From: Venturia oleaginea
Taxonomy: Eukaryota > Ascomycota > Dothideomycetes > Venturiales > Venturiaceae
DNA length: 64,000 nt
NCBI GenBank assembly: GCA_013176395.1
Contig: JABMLP010000028.1
Location: 310,001 to 374,000 of the forward strand
Direction of reading: 5' to 3'
Positions 11,921 to 21,962 of this stretch are shown here, in pieces (the stretch's first letter is position 1; each line of letters starts with the position of its first letter). The notes beneath the pieces are model-generated. The model saw nothing but the letters and a program-made list of their open reading frames with translations. It did no database searches and had not been told where the DNA came from. The translations under genes and the position numbers were made by a program.

Positions 11921-13807
11921 TTAGGTATGCGCAGGAATCACAACGCCCAAAGAATGAATATAATACAAACAAAAAACGATCCGCGCTACACCATTCCAAT
12001 GATGACAACATTGAGTAGTTGGTCTTAAAATCATGCCGTTGACGCTCCATGCCACAAACGCCCCCAAGATCGAAATGCGGCAGCAAGGAAAAAGCCCCCA
12101 ATCGAGCACTTCGAATAATGGGTATCTCACATGCTGCAAAAATCCAAACAGCCAACAATCACAAGGTGTCTCAAAGTGAATCAAAAGAACGATTCCTACA
12201 ACCAAGAAAAACGCCATAAACAGGCACAGATAAAATCGACACAATGTCATAGCGATGTTCCTCGCCAATATTGCAATTACCTTTGATGCCCTCTGCTGGA
12301 CATGCTTTGCAAAGTTCAGACCTGCCAAGGGTGGATTCACGATCCGACGTGGAAGGCCTCTGCTCGCCTGTATGTGGTTGTCCTCGAATCCCGGACTCCG
12401 AGGCAGACTCTTCGGTGATAGGTTCGTTATCCGAATCCTTGTCATATCCAGCCTGGGAGCTTCTCAGAATCATTTTCTCCACGTTATCTTGCCAACCAAC
12501 TGTGTCGATAATGTTCCTATTCTTATGTCAGTTGATTTTCATGAAGGGCTCCTGGTGTTCACTCACTCGACACTGTATTTACCAGGCAATTCGTCGTCGG
12601 GCCATTGTAACCTCTCTCTAGCCTCCTCGTCTGTCCCAAACGAACGAATTCTATTCAGAATCGTCGGAGCTCTCCGCGTTTCCTTACGGAGAGCTTTTTG
12701 ATAAATCCCGCGATCATCTCTTCCACGCCTTCTTGCTTGGCCCATACCCCGTCGATGAGGACGATGAGGGTCATACGTTTCGCCGGATTATGCTTGTCGA
12801 ATATTGGCCCAAGCTTAGCACACATATATGTTTCGCTTATCCCTCGATCAGGATTATTCGGGATCGCACGAGCCATTGTCTCCATGAACTTTCTAGGGGT
12901 AGTGAACCCTACTGCGTTCCTCACATTAATGAGGCCCAGGGTGAAGTCGAGGTCAAGGCCATCTTTGTCTATACCTGCGAGCTTCATGGCAAGTATTTCT
13001 AAAATGTAGCCAGCAGCCTGCTAATGGGGTCGAATACTGCTGCTATTGTCGACAAGGAACATATAAAACATTGTTAGATAGAGGCTCGCAGAAATGCAGA
13101 GAAGACAAAACCTACAATATCTCGACCCTGAATGAAATGGCCGAGATGGGAATCATTCTTGAAGTATCGGAAGGACTTTGCAATCATCAACTTCACACCC
13201 GCGGACCATATCTCATTGAGCTTCTGCCGAGTTTTATAGACGTCTAAGTTGCGGACGAAACCCGCCATGCGGCCCTCCAACCAATAGCCATTGGAAGATT
13301 TCACCACTGGGAACCTGTCGCTTTTATTAGTGAAAACTCTTTTGGGTGCCTCTCTGGCAAATTCTTATCAGAAGGGGATTCTCCTGAAATGCCCTTTCCG
13401 GAACCCGTCATGGACTGCGAAGCTGAAAGTGGGGGAGACGAAGCCTGTAAAGGCGGGTTTGTTATTTGTCTTCAAGTGGGAGTGGCTGGTCTTTCCACTG
13501 CGTAAGAAAATGGCAGGTACGAGACGGGACCAGGTGAGGCCTCTAGGATAGCTGAAGCTGGCGGGCCACTGGTGGGTGACGGGAGAGCTGGAGACATTGC
13601 CGGTCGTGACCGCGACTCTAATTCTGTCAATACCGGCAATGTTTGTGTGGGATCGTTATATTGATCGTACGAGAAAGCTTGGCTACTGGTATTAGTCGTC
13701 CTACTGGCTGTGAATGGAGGATATGTAATTTGCTGCAGGGTTGTCTGGTGACCAACGACTAGAGACCTGGGGCCACTCTGAAGAATGCACGTCCAGTAGG
13801 GTCGCAC
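11921..13807 (-). pseudogene. Decayed von Willebrand factor A (vWA) domain gene
   Basis: Read on the minus strand, separate frames line up with the fungal vWA protein layout. There is a Pro/Ser-rich N-terminus (13807-13472), then an exon 13307 to about 13095 ending YFKNDSHLGHFIQGRDI. The vWA start follows at about 13060-12987 with the MIDAS motif FLVDNSSSIRPH, and is interrupted by TAG before QAAGYILEILAMKLAG. Next is 12987-12655, with the second part of the domain (MTLIVLIDGVW), and after a frame change FGTDEEARERLQWPDDEL (about 12650-12580). About 12500 gives NVEKMILRSSQAG, matching the usual DT...NKML segment. A last frame (12445-11921) has hydrophobic, membrane-like segments of uncertain membership. 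The stop replaces a position that is usually Trp (TGG to TAG). The intron before FLVDN has no AG acceptor. A functional product is unlikely. Confidence 0.65.
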
Positions 13808-13909
13808 AAGTTTCCGTACAGCCGAGATCGCTCAAAAAATGGTGATTCTTGTAATTACATTATCGCGCTTTCAACGCGATCATTTTCGCTCATATTCTCG
13901 TATAATGTA

Positions 13910-15149
13910 CAGTAATACCAGGGCTACAAAATGAGCCATTCAGTGAGCCATTTAGTATTTTGTGTGCCAACCATCTGCCGCCAGTAATGCCTCAACCCTC
14001 CTTGGCATTGACTCAAGTACAGCATCAAAATAATGTTGTTCAATAAGCCGCCAGGCCTTAATAAGTGCTTCTCCTAGAACCTCTCGTATATTGTCTACAC
14101 CGCCAGTAACGTATTCAATCATAGGTTCCACTTTGTAGACCAATTCCTTGAGCCTCCGCCAGAGGTTTTCAATCGGGTTCATATCAGGACTGTAGGGCGG
14201 CGCATCTTGTAGTGGAATGAGATTTTCCTTAAACCAGACTGTAGTCTTTTTGGCTTTGTGGATAGGCGCGTTATCCTGCATAAATTTAAGGCCCGGTTCG
14301 TATACTGTTGGTAGCATTTCGTCGAGTAACTTGATATACGAGTTCGTAGAGTAGCCTTGACGCTTGCTCTCTAGGTCACGCTTAAGAATGTACAATTCAG
14401 AGCGCCCTACTTGGCCAGAGAAGCATGCCCAAATCGTGATAGACACTCCTTTACCCTTCTTATAGGTATCAATCATTGAGGTCTCCCATTTTTGTCCTGG
14501 TGTGCGAAAACACCATGTTCTTGCCTTGCCGGTCCCTCGCTCAACTGAGCACTCGTCAGACCATATAATCTTCGCCCAATCTTCAGCTTTCCACGAGATG
14601 TGCTGCTCTGCCCAGAGCTTCCTGGCGTCAGCATGTACCTGTGTGAGGAAAGGGCGCCTTGCAGACCTCCAATTTGCGATTCCGTACTCTTTCAATATCC
14701 TCCTGATGGTATCCTTCGAAAAATCGATGCAAGCCTGTCTTTTGACCTCCTCGTACGTTAACTTAGGCTGCGTACGTATAATGCGTAACAGAGATCGTTC
14801 ATCTCGGTCTGTATACGAGCGTGGCCGGCCGCTGGAAGGTAGGGATTCGCCGTTCTGGCGTAATGGGGCCTTTTCAAGGCTGTATTGGATGGTGGAACGC
14901 GGTAGTTTTTGTTAGCGCCGCAATTGCGCCGCAATTGCGCCTAAACTGAGCCCGGCTTCACGCTGCGCATCAATTTTGCCGCGTTGATATGGAGTAAGAC
15001 GATGATTAGGAAGCCTCTGCGGGTTTATAGGAGTCAATGGCTTTTGTTGAGGTGGCATAATGGTAGTGCAAAGATAATGTGTTTAAAAAATGAGAGGTGT
15101 AGATTTCGCGTTTTCGCTTAATTATACGGAAACTTTTGCCCTAGTACTG
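13910..15149 (-). mobile_element. Tc1/mariner-type transposon, 1240 bp, TA target duplication
   Basis: The outer ends are CAGTAATACCAGGGC at 13910 and, read inward on the other strand, CAGTACTAGGGC at 15149. Both are flanked by TA (13908-13909 and 15150-15151), the standard Tc1/mariner target. The terminal inverted repeats are similar but not identical, and similarity fades beyond about 20 bp. The element carries a single transposase reading frame with one stop. Confidence 0.8.
13952..15058 (-). pseudogene. Tc1-like DD34E transposase with one in-frame stop
   Basis: Reading starts at the ATG 15058-15056 (MPPQQKPLTPINPQR) and stays in one frame to 13952, except for TAA at 14914-14912, codon 49 (CAATTGCGGCGC-TAA-CAA). 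An N-terminal paired-like helix-turn-helix region (LTPYQRGKIDAQREAG; TYEEVKRQACIDFSKDTIRR) precedes the catalytic core. The three acidic residues are in IIWSDECSV, MQDNAPIH and SPDMNPIENLW, with 34 residues between the second Asp and the Glu, i.e. DD34E. The 247 codons after position 14695 are intact. Undoing one C-to-T change (CAA to TAA) would open the frame, so the copy is recent or lightly mutated. A stop this early normally abolishes function. Confidence 0.8.
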
Positions 15150-15151
15150 TA

Positions 15152-15875
15152 ACTGCATGGTGAGACCCTTTCACTGGGATATTAAATACCTTGGTAATTA
15201 TCCGTGGTTGCTGAACGGGCGGCGATTGTAGGCGCAACAGAAGATTTCGGAAGTCGGTCCATGACTGGCGCTTGCTGCGCTGTAGATAAATACCTGTGGT
15301 CTGGAATAACACTTGAATTTGATGGCGGAGACCTCCATGTCCCACGTTTGAGATGTCCCCCCTTAGTAATATAGTAGTCCAAGTAAAGAGTTTGGGGACT
15401 TAAACTTGGCTGAAAACTTCCCCTATACCAGGAACGGAAATTGCTATTTCTTCGGTCTTGAGAGCGTCTAAGTCAGGGTCATAACAGAGGCAGGTTTTCA
15501 TTGCTGCCATCTTTGGTTGTTGCTGAATCGATTCTTTTTAGTAAGGCTAATCTATTATGAATGTCATTCGACGAGAACATGGTATTGCGATTCCATATAT
15601 CCCAATGCGGACCAATCGCCATAGCCGTACAAAGCTTTGCTAACTCAGAGGAGATCTTGTGTCGTGCAATTCACACGTCAATCTCGACTTGTTGGTACCG
15701 ATGAAAATATGCGCTGAGTTCCGACAACCTGGAATAGCGCGACAAGGAAATTTTTAAAGCATCTGGGAATGTGGAGAATGGCGAGTCAAGCACTCACCCC
15801 ACATACACGCAGGCGATCAAGCGTTTCTGTGATGCAGACTGATCTCTCGCGCGAACTGAAGATCGTCCACCGAAT
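15152..15875. other. Intergenic between transposon and transcription-factor gene
   Basis: No ORF with a recognisable product. The right part should contain the 3' untranslated region of the minus-strand transcription-factor gene. Confidence 0.5.
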
Positions 15876-18357
15876 TCAACCACTCGCAGGAGCTGTAGCC
15901 AAGAGATGGCCCTTGAACACATTCAGTGCTAGCTCGACCTTCTGGGCATCTGCAAACCAACATCAGAATTCTGTACTTAAGGATTGGTAAGACCACTCAC
16001 ATGGGTAAATATTCCGTTCGACGCAATGTGAAGTATACACCAACGGACTGATCATGCGTCCTTGGGCATCACTAATCGGAATCTCCTGCTCTTCCACTTC
16101 GGCAAAAGCTTTGCCCATCACTTCATTAATGGCTGTCAAAGCGGCGGAGTCTCGTTGTGTGAGCGGCGGCCGACAGGCAGATAACCACCAGGATAGAATA
16201 AGTGCTATACAACGAATAAGTAACCTTTCCAGAACAAAGGTGTAGCGATTCAGCGAACTCACCACTCTCGTAGGCGGTGATCAGATATTGAACACCGTAC
16301 CCAACAATATTGGTTACTCTCCAATTTCCAATACCCAACTTCACTCGCACCAGCCACGAATGAGCAGCAAATTTCACTGCCTTTAGAGCAGAATCGCTCA
16401 ACTGAAATTGTGGAAGCGGCGGCTTGGTCGCAGCCAAGTTCTCCACGCTGCGGCTGGCAGTCTCTTTGAGCGCTCTCAACTCATCACCAACATAAAGATG
16501 ATAATAAGCCGATCCGAGAAGTGGAAGACAGTCCGTGAATAGTGGCTCACGGTCTCGATGGATGGCTCGATCAAGCTTGAGTAGTCGATAGGCAAAGGTT
16601 TCCCATCCATTAAGGACACGTTCCATTTCTCGCAGGAAATCGCCTTGCATGGCGCTGGAAGGGCCCATGGACATGGCAACTCTTTCTTGCAAGCAGATGG
16701 ACGATGTAGCCCAGCCAATCAGTGCCAGCAGCCCAAAAGAACTGATATCTTCAGGTATGGACTCACCAGCCGACAAAGCCCTTGCAAGAGCCCCAAGATT
16801 AGGTCCCTTGTACAAGCCCGTCCTCGCAGAGATTCTCGCCCATTCTGACGCCGATCGAGCTCTCCACAGCTCCTCTTTGAGAGGGATTGGAACCTCTCGT
16901 AGTTGGTAATGAGGCATATAATTCGCCGTTGCGTCTGTTGCTAGAATCATGGCACTTAGAGTACAGGCCCATAACGAAAGACGACTGAACGTCTCCACTC
17001 GAGCCCATTGTTCCCAGCTTGGATTTGGAGCTTCCCATTCTGTTTTCATTCGACCCTGCTCGGACTTGAGAAGATCTGAGGCTGTAGCATAATGTCGCTG
17101 AGCACGTGTATTGTAAAGACCCTCGTCCCCAAAGGCGCTAAATTGAACGCCTAGGAGTAAACCTTGAATAGGCCATGGATCAAACCCAACCTCTAGCTGA
17201 GCACCTGAAGTACTCAGGTGAGAGTCAACCAGCGCGCAGCCAATATCGTAAGCCTTCGTGGCGAAGCTCTTTTCTCCCAAGTGCAAACCGCCCAGAGCCA
17301 AGATCATGAACACAAGCCCAGGATGCGAATGATAGATTCCAAATGTCGCGTGATGAATAATCGGAGCGTGGCAATCAAAATGATTGAAGTAAGCAGTGAT
17401 GCAGCGCACCAGCCTCGACCGTCTAGGAAACACGAATCCAGTCGATTGGGATTTCGACAGGTCCAGGAATCGCTGTTTGAATTTATCGCAGTCACTCTCA
17501 CTGGTGTCGAAAACATGAGCGTAACTTAGATCTTCCGGTCCTTTCCTGGCTTCGGTGTCGGAAGGAACTGACTCGGGTCCTCCTCGCGGCTGAACCGGGA
17601 CTGGATTAGGACTTGCTGCTTGCGACGAAATCCCATTCTGAAGCCTGTCCATCGACACAGGTGAACAGTGATTCGGAATCATGTTCCCAATGTGCGGCAA
17701 GAGAAACTCTTCGAGGAACATAAAGTCATCCGTTGGCATTCCCGTCGGCATGATGGGTGATGAGGATATCAGAGAGCCGTTGCTACTTGGTACTGGAAGA
17801 GCATGGTTGCTCTGGTTGACCCCATTGACTGCAGATGCAGAAATGGACTTTGGGCTGGGTAATGTTCGCCTATCATTGAAGTCGAAATGCGAAGGTGGAC
17901 TGGGATACAACTGGACCTGACTGATGCTAGGCCTCGAAGTAGAGACTCTCATCGACGATGCAGCATTTCCATTGCTGGTATGGTTGTTGCCGCTCATACC
18001 ATGCATTTCTTGATAACTATGACACTTTCTGGTGTGGCGACGCAAAACGTCGGACCGCGCAAAGCGCGACCCGCAAGCATCACAGCAGTTGTCCTTCTTG
18101 TTGTCGTCTGCACAGGTTCAGCAGTCAGCGAATGTCACGCAAGGACCTCCAGTTAGGGCTTTGGGGGAATATCGCACGTGAAAGTTGATGGCGACGAAGA
18201 TGCTCCGCTCTCGCAAAAGTGCGATTGCACAGCACGCACAGATGGGTCCGTCCCGAACTCGACCTTGCTGAGTAGAGAATTAGCCGTCCAGATGGCAACG
18301 TGTTTAGAGGTCGGCACATGGAAAAAAGGACTTACAAGAAATTGCAGGCGAAGCCAT
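15876..18357 (-). CDS. C2H2 zinc-finger transcription factor with fungal-specific TF domain
   Basis: Five exons, 18357-18336, 18267-18178, 18107-16263, 16204-16001 and 15949-15876, sum to 2235 nt (744 residues) with all phases consistent. Introns are 51-70 bp. Two adjacent C2H2 fingers lie at residues about 16-68: CVLCNRTFARAEHLRRH-QLSH, whose last His spans intron 2, and CCDACGSRFARSDVLRRHTRKCH. A Ser/Pro-rich linker follows, then a long helical region from about residue 200 (FLDLSKSQSTGFVFPRRSRL; IIHHATFGIYHSHPGLVFMI; ARVETFSRLSLWACTLSAMI) typical of the fungal_trans / PF04082 domain. This two-finger plus PF04082 layout is a known fungal regulator class that binds DNA in the nucleus; its targets cannot be inferred. 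A second in-frame ATG 27 nt upstream (18384-18382) would add MSASVGRVE, so the exact start is undecided. Confidence 0.88.
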
Positions 18358-18365
18358 CTCGACGC

Positions 18366-18446
18366 GACCGACCGAAGCACTCATAGAGGCGACCGAAGCA
18401 CTCGTAAAGTCCGGCCGAAGCACTCGCAAATCCGGCCAAAGCACTC
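18366..18446 (-). repeat. Four degenerate 21-22 bp tandem repeats in the leader of the transcription-factor gene
   Basis: The core CCGAAGCACTC (plus strand) or its variant CCAAAGCACTC starts at 18372, 18393, 18415 and 18436, spacing 21, 22 and 21 bp. The array lies 15-90 nt before the annotated ATG and includes the alternative in-frame ATG at 18384. It could be a cluster of regulatory sites or a simple minisatellite. Confidence 0.6.
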
Positions 18447-20990
18447 AACGCAGACGAACGAGAAGCTTCAAACGTCTGATGTAAGTGGATCCCAAGCAGA
18501 TATGGGGAAGACAAGTGGCGGTCGAAGTTTAGTTCGTTGTCGTCGTTGTCGTTGTGGGGTGGATTCTCTGTGGAGACCATGTGGGGAGGGGACAAGATAT
18601 ATACGGGGTAGTGGTCGAAGGCACACAGACCCCTCGCTTCGGCATAAAACCCCGCTACGGTCCCCCAATCACTATCTCGACTTGGTCTCGTGGTGATTGG
18701 ACAGAGAAGCGATCGAGAGGTTTGAACTTTGAACAGAAGTCTTGTACACGATGTTTCTTCGTCACGGGGAAAAGGTGCAAGAGACGACTTTTCGGTGGAT
18801 AATGAACCGAAAGACCCTGTACGAGCTGCTTGGATATTGCTGATGCTTCGTACTCGTTTCCATACAATAGGACCGACCACCATATATACTTCATACATAG
18901 CGGCCAGTACTGCGCCCTCCAAAAGAGACCAGAGGAGACCAAAGGAGAGAAAAACATGTCACAGTTATCGTCCAATTCATTCTGCGAAAAACGCCCACCC
19001 GACAGAGAGGATTCAGCTGAAGTTTTAGCACCAGGACATGTTCCCGTAACCTTAATTTTCGCCCACTTATCAGATTGCGCCAAGCATAATCCCCGAACCA
19101 CCTCCGCTGTCGCACAGGTCCATGAAGAGTATGTGCGAATCTATACGCCTCTATGAACCCCCAAATAGTAGCGCCTCCGCTCTATTCAAAATTACCGACA
19201 GTATTTACCAATGCATCACCGCACAGCAAGGCTGGTACTCGTAAGTACAAATGCAAGAACAATTGAATATTTATTATACTCCTAGCGATTTCATGTCTCA
19301 TGCTTGGAGCGATGACTGTCATACTGATTAATCAATTGACCGTCTCACTTTCTCAATAGCGTTCAGCCGGCTGTAGGAACACAACTTTCAAGCCCTGCAT
19401 TCATCCATTCAGCCGATGATTGGTCCCAAGCTGAAAGGTAAGACTTTTACTTATACATCGGATGAGCCCTGAAATCCTTACCGTCACGGTCATCTCTTCC
19501 AATAAATACGAATATCAGGTAGTGTAGCACTTTCGCTTCTCAATAGGAACTCGTTCACCCGTTGAGGAGGATGAAAAGAACTAATTATCCAGATAAAGCC
19601 TAATGATGTCCAAAAAGCTCATTTACCCAGATTTTCTGATGGATTGGATTAGATAAGTGCAGGGACTGCGTCACACAAGAAGTTGCGAACGAATCTATCG
19701 TCCACGGCGATAGTGGTCCTGTTATTACCAATCGTTATCACGACGAGCCGCTATTCAATATTCATGACATCTCTTCCACCCACAAAACTCATGAAAAAGA
19801 GAAGCAGATTGCCTATTGCCATCCTGGCCACTTCAGAGAAGAGTAATCGGCCGATCCCGCGATCCTGCGATCCCAACCAGGACTTAACGGTAAAACGGTC
19901 GATCCCAGCTGAAGATGCTTCACTTCAGCGTCGATTGTTTATCCCTTGGAGTCTTTTCGGCGCGGTTATATGATAATCCGGCCCCCCAAGGGTCATCAGC
20001 CACGATACGGACGATGTTTGTATGGGGGTCGACCCCTGCCGGTCCACATATGCAACGCTAAATCTTTACAAAAGGGTTTGGACCATTTAAGGGATACTTA
20101 GAACGCCACCCACATAAAGAGAACAGTACGAGCGCGGATAGATACCCACCCTTTTCAGTCAAAAGAATCGTGCAGAAGAAGAAAAAGGGGAACCAGCCTG
20201 ATAGTAGAGAAAGATAACATTATGAATCGTTATACGATCCCTGCGCCAGTACAGGAATAACCCCACCAAAGTGTGTCGTTGTGCATATTCAAACATTGGA
20301 AATGACCCTACTGCGGTTCTCATCGACGCCACTCGCGCTTCCTTCAGATTGTCCAACGTTAGTTTGGTATCGCAGAGGTTCCGACAATCTCCTCTTCACA
20401 AATTAGCAACATTCTTCAAAATCAACCTTGAGGACCTCGCGCTCTGTTGCCCCAAGTTCTTCCCAGGGGAGGGGGATAATGGGATACCTAGGGTTCGAAT
20501 AGTGGAGATATAACGGGGTCTCTGTAACTATTACTGTCCTCGGAATCTTCGACCATCGAGCCCTCGGCTACCCCAACAGGGTCTTCAATCATCCAGAAGC
20601 ATCGGCGACTGTATCATCCGATGGATGAGGTTGAGATAAAATCCCGCGCTATTTCTTCCGATCGCTGATGAAACCATGTTTGTAAATGGCATCACAGATC
20701 TCCTTGGGAACCGTGTTGTATACTCGTTTTAGGTAAGGATAACGTCCAGTGAATGGAGTTCTTTATAGAATGGTAGGGTTTAAGAGTAATTTATGTTATC
20801 AAATGGTGTTACTAGCCTCTGGAGGACCCGGATTACATTCATGTTCTAGGTAAGGATAAATATATCGTCGAATAACTGGGGTTCCCGATAGAACAGTAAG
20901 GTTAAGGGTCTGGTAGATAGATAATTAGGGGTGCAATAACTAGAGGAGGGTTTTAGATTGCAAGGGCGGATAAACCCGCTCTAGTACGAG
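18447..20990. other. Gene-poor stretch before the transposon island
   Basis: No gene is firmly supported. A minus-strand ORF continues upstream of the transcription factor in another frame without recognisable motifs. On the plus strand, 18958-19440 has exon-like pieces (from ATG 18958; a GTAAGT donor at 19237; an ...CAATAG acceptor at about 19361) that could be joined. However, joining them needs an intron of only 40 bp, so a gene is not claimed. Sequence from about 20700 is AT-rich and carries two loosely similar blocks beginning TAGGTAAGGATAA (about 20730 and 20848). Confidence 0.35.
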
Positions 20991-21001
20991 GAAACTCCCA
21001 A

Positions 21002-21437
21002 TGTTACGCAGAGGCTATGGCTCGAAGTAATCTAGCTGGATTTGGCTAATCCGTACAGTAGAGTTCAAGTGGTTCGGGGCGACAATATCGTATCAAACAA
21101 GTGAAGCGAAGCTTGCAAGATATAAGAGTCATGAATTGTGCTAAGTAACTAAAAGCAATAGCGAAGTAACGAGAGAGTGAAGATAGGAGACACTGAGGGA
21201 GTAGAGTCTCGTCCTATATATGGAGATTCCATCTCCTAAGAAATCCTGCGCTCGTGGCGCTCGCAATCGAGCGTGTCGAGCGCTTGCCTTGCCAAGGCTC
21301 GAGCGCTCTCGTGATCCTCCCGATCCCGTGTAACAACTAACCAATCATGAAGGAAACGCGCTTGATGCCTCTGCATCTACATGTTATTAAATGTCCATAC
21401 ATGTCACTAACCGTTCCACGTGACAGTATCCGTGACA
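21002..21437 (+). repeat. LTR-like sequence, left copy of an inverted pair
   Basis: The sequence starts TGTTACGCAGAGGC and ends CCGTGACA. The first about 230 bp and the last about 20 bp are closely similar to the reverse complement of 27867-28282 (TGTTACGAAT...TGCGTAACA). The middle differs between the copies. TG...CA ends with 6-bp terminal inverted similarity are LTR-like. No direct duplication was found at its flanks (CCCAA before, TAGGG after), so it may have recombined or lost its partner. Confidence 0.55.
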
Positions 21438-21740
21438 TAGGGTCCATAGCGCGTAAGTAATACGATACCTAAACGCGTACCGTATAGACGTACAACGATT
21501 ATAAGGATACTTTTCTAGATAGAGAGGTGTCACGGGGCGGGTTCGGGTATTAGGAGTAAGGAGCAGCAGCAGGGACAGGTATCATTCAACAGGCTATATA
21601 CGAACTGGCAGGCAAACCAACAGGCAGGTTTAACGACAGGACGTAGCTCAAAGAGATACGAATTGGTTGAAGCCACGCAGGCTTTAAAACCTTTCCTCGG
21701 CAGAACTACGGTTCTGCCTTGATCACGTACCGTGGTGTTA
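21438..21740. other. Spacer between repeat elements
   Basis: About 300 bp of AT-rich sequence without a supported feature, ending with the target duplication CAGAT (21741-21745) of the copia element. Confidence 0.4.
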
Positions 21741-21745
21741 CAGAT

Positions 21746-21913
21746 TGTTGAAGTATGAAAGTTGAGTAACAAGTGTATTGAGGGTGAGATCCGGAGGATC
21801 TCAGCTATATAGTAATACACTAAGCCCAATTGGGCAGTAAACAAACTCCAGTGACAGAGAGTAGCCACGCTGGCGCAGGTGGAGGCAATAGCATGAGGAT
21901 ACTCCTTCCAACA
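21746..21913 (-). repeat. 3' LTR of the copia element
   Basis: 168 bp, TGTTGAAG...CCTTCCAACA on the plus strand, one mismatch from the 5' LTR. On the minus strand it is preceded by a G-rich tract (ATTCGGGGGAC) suited to be the polypurine tract. Confidence 0.92.
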
Positions 21914-21962
21914 GTCCCCCGAATCCGAACGATGTTCCTCCCATCAGTGCCTGTCCCCCCAT

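Noticed and set aside
18332..18922. 196-codon minus-strand ORF upstream of the transcription factor
   Set aside because: It overlaps the leader and the first exon of the zinc-finger gene in another frame, and no motif was seen.
18958..19440. Possible spliced plus-strand gene
   Set aside because: It needs a 40-bp intron and gives no recognised family; left as part of the gap.
20720..20900. Two similar blocks beginning TAGGTAAGGATAA, considered as a repeat family
   Set aside because: Similarity covers only parts of about 60 bp with many differences; not convincing without alignment.
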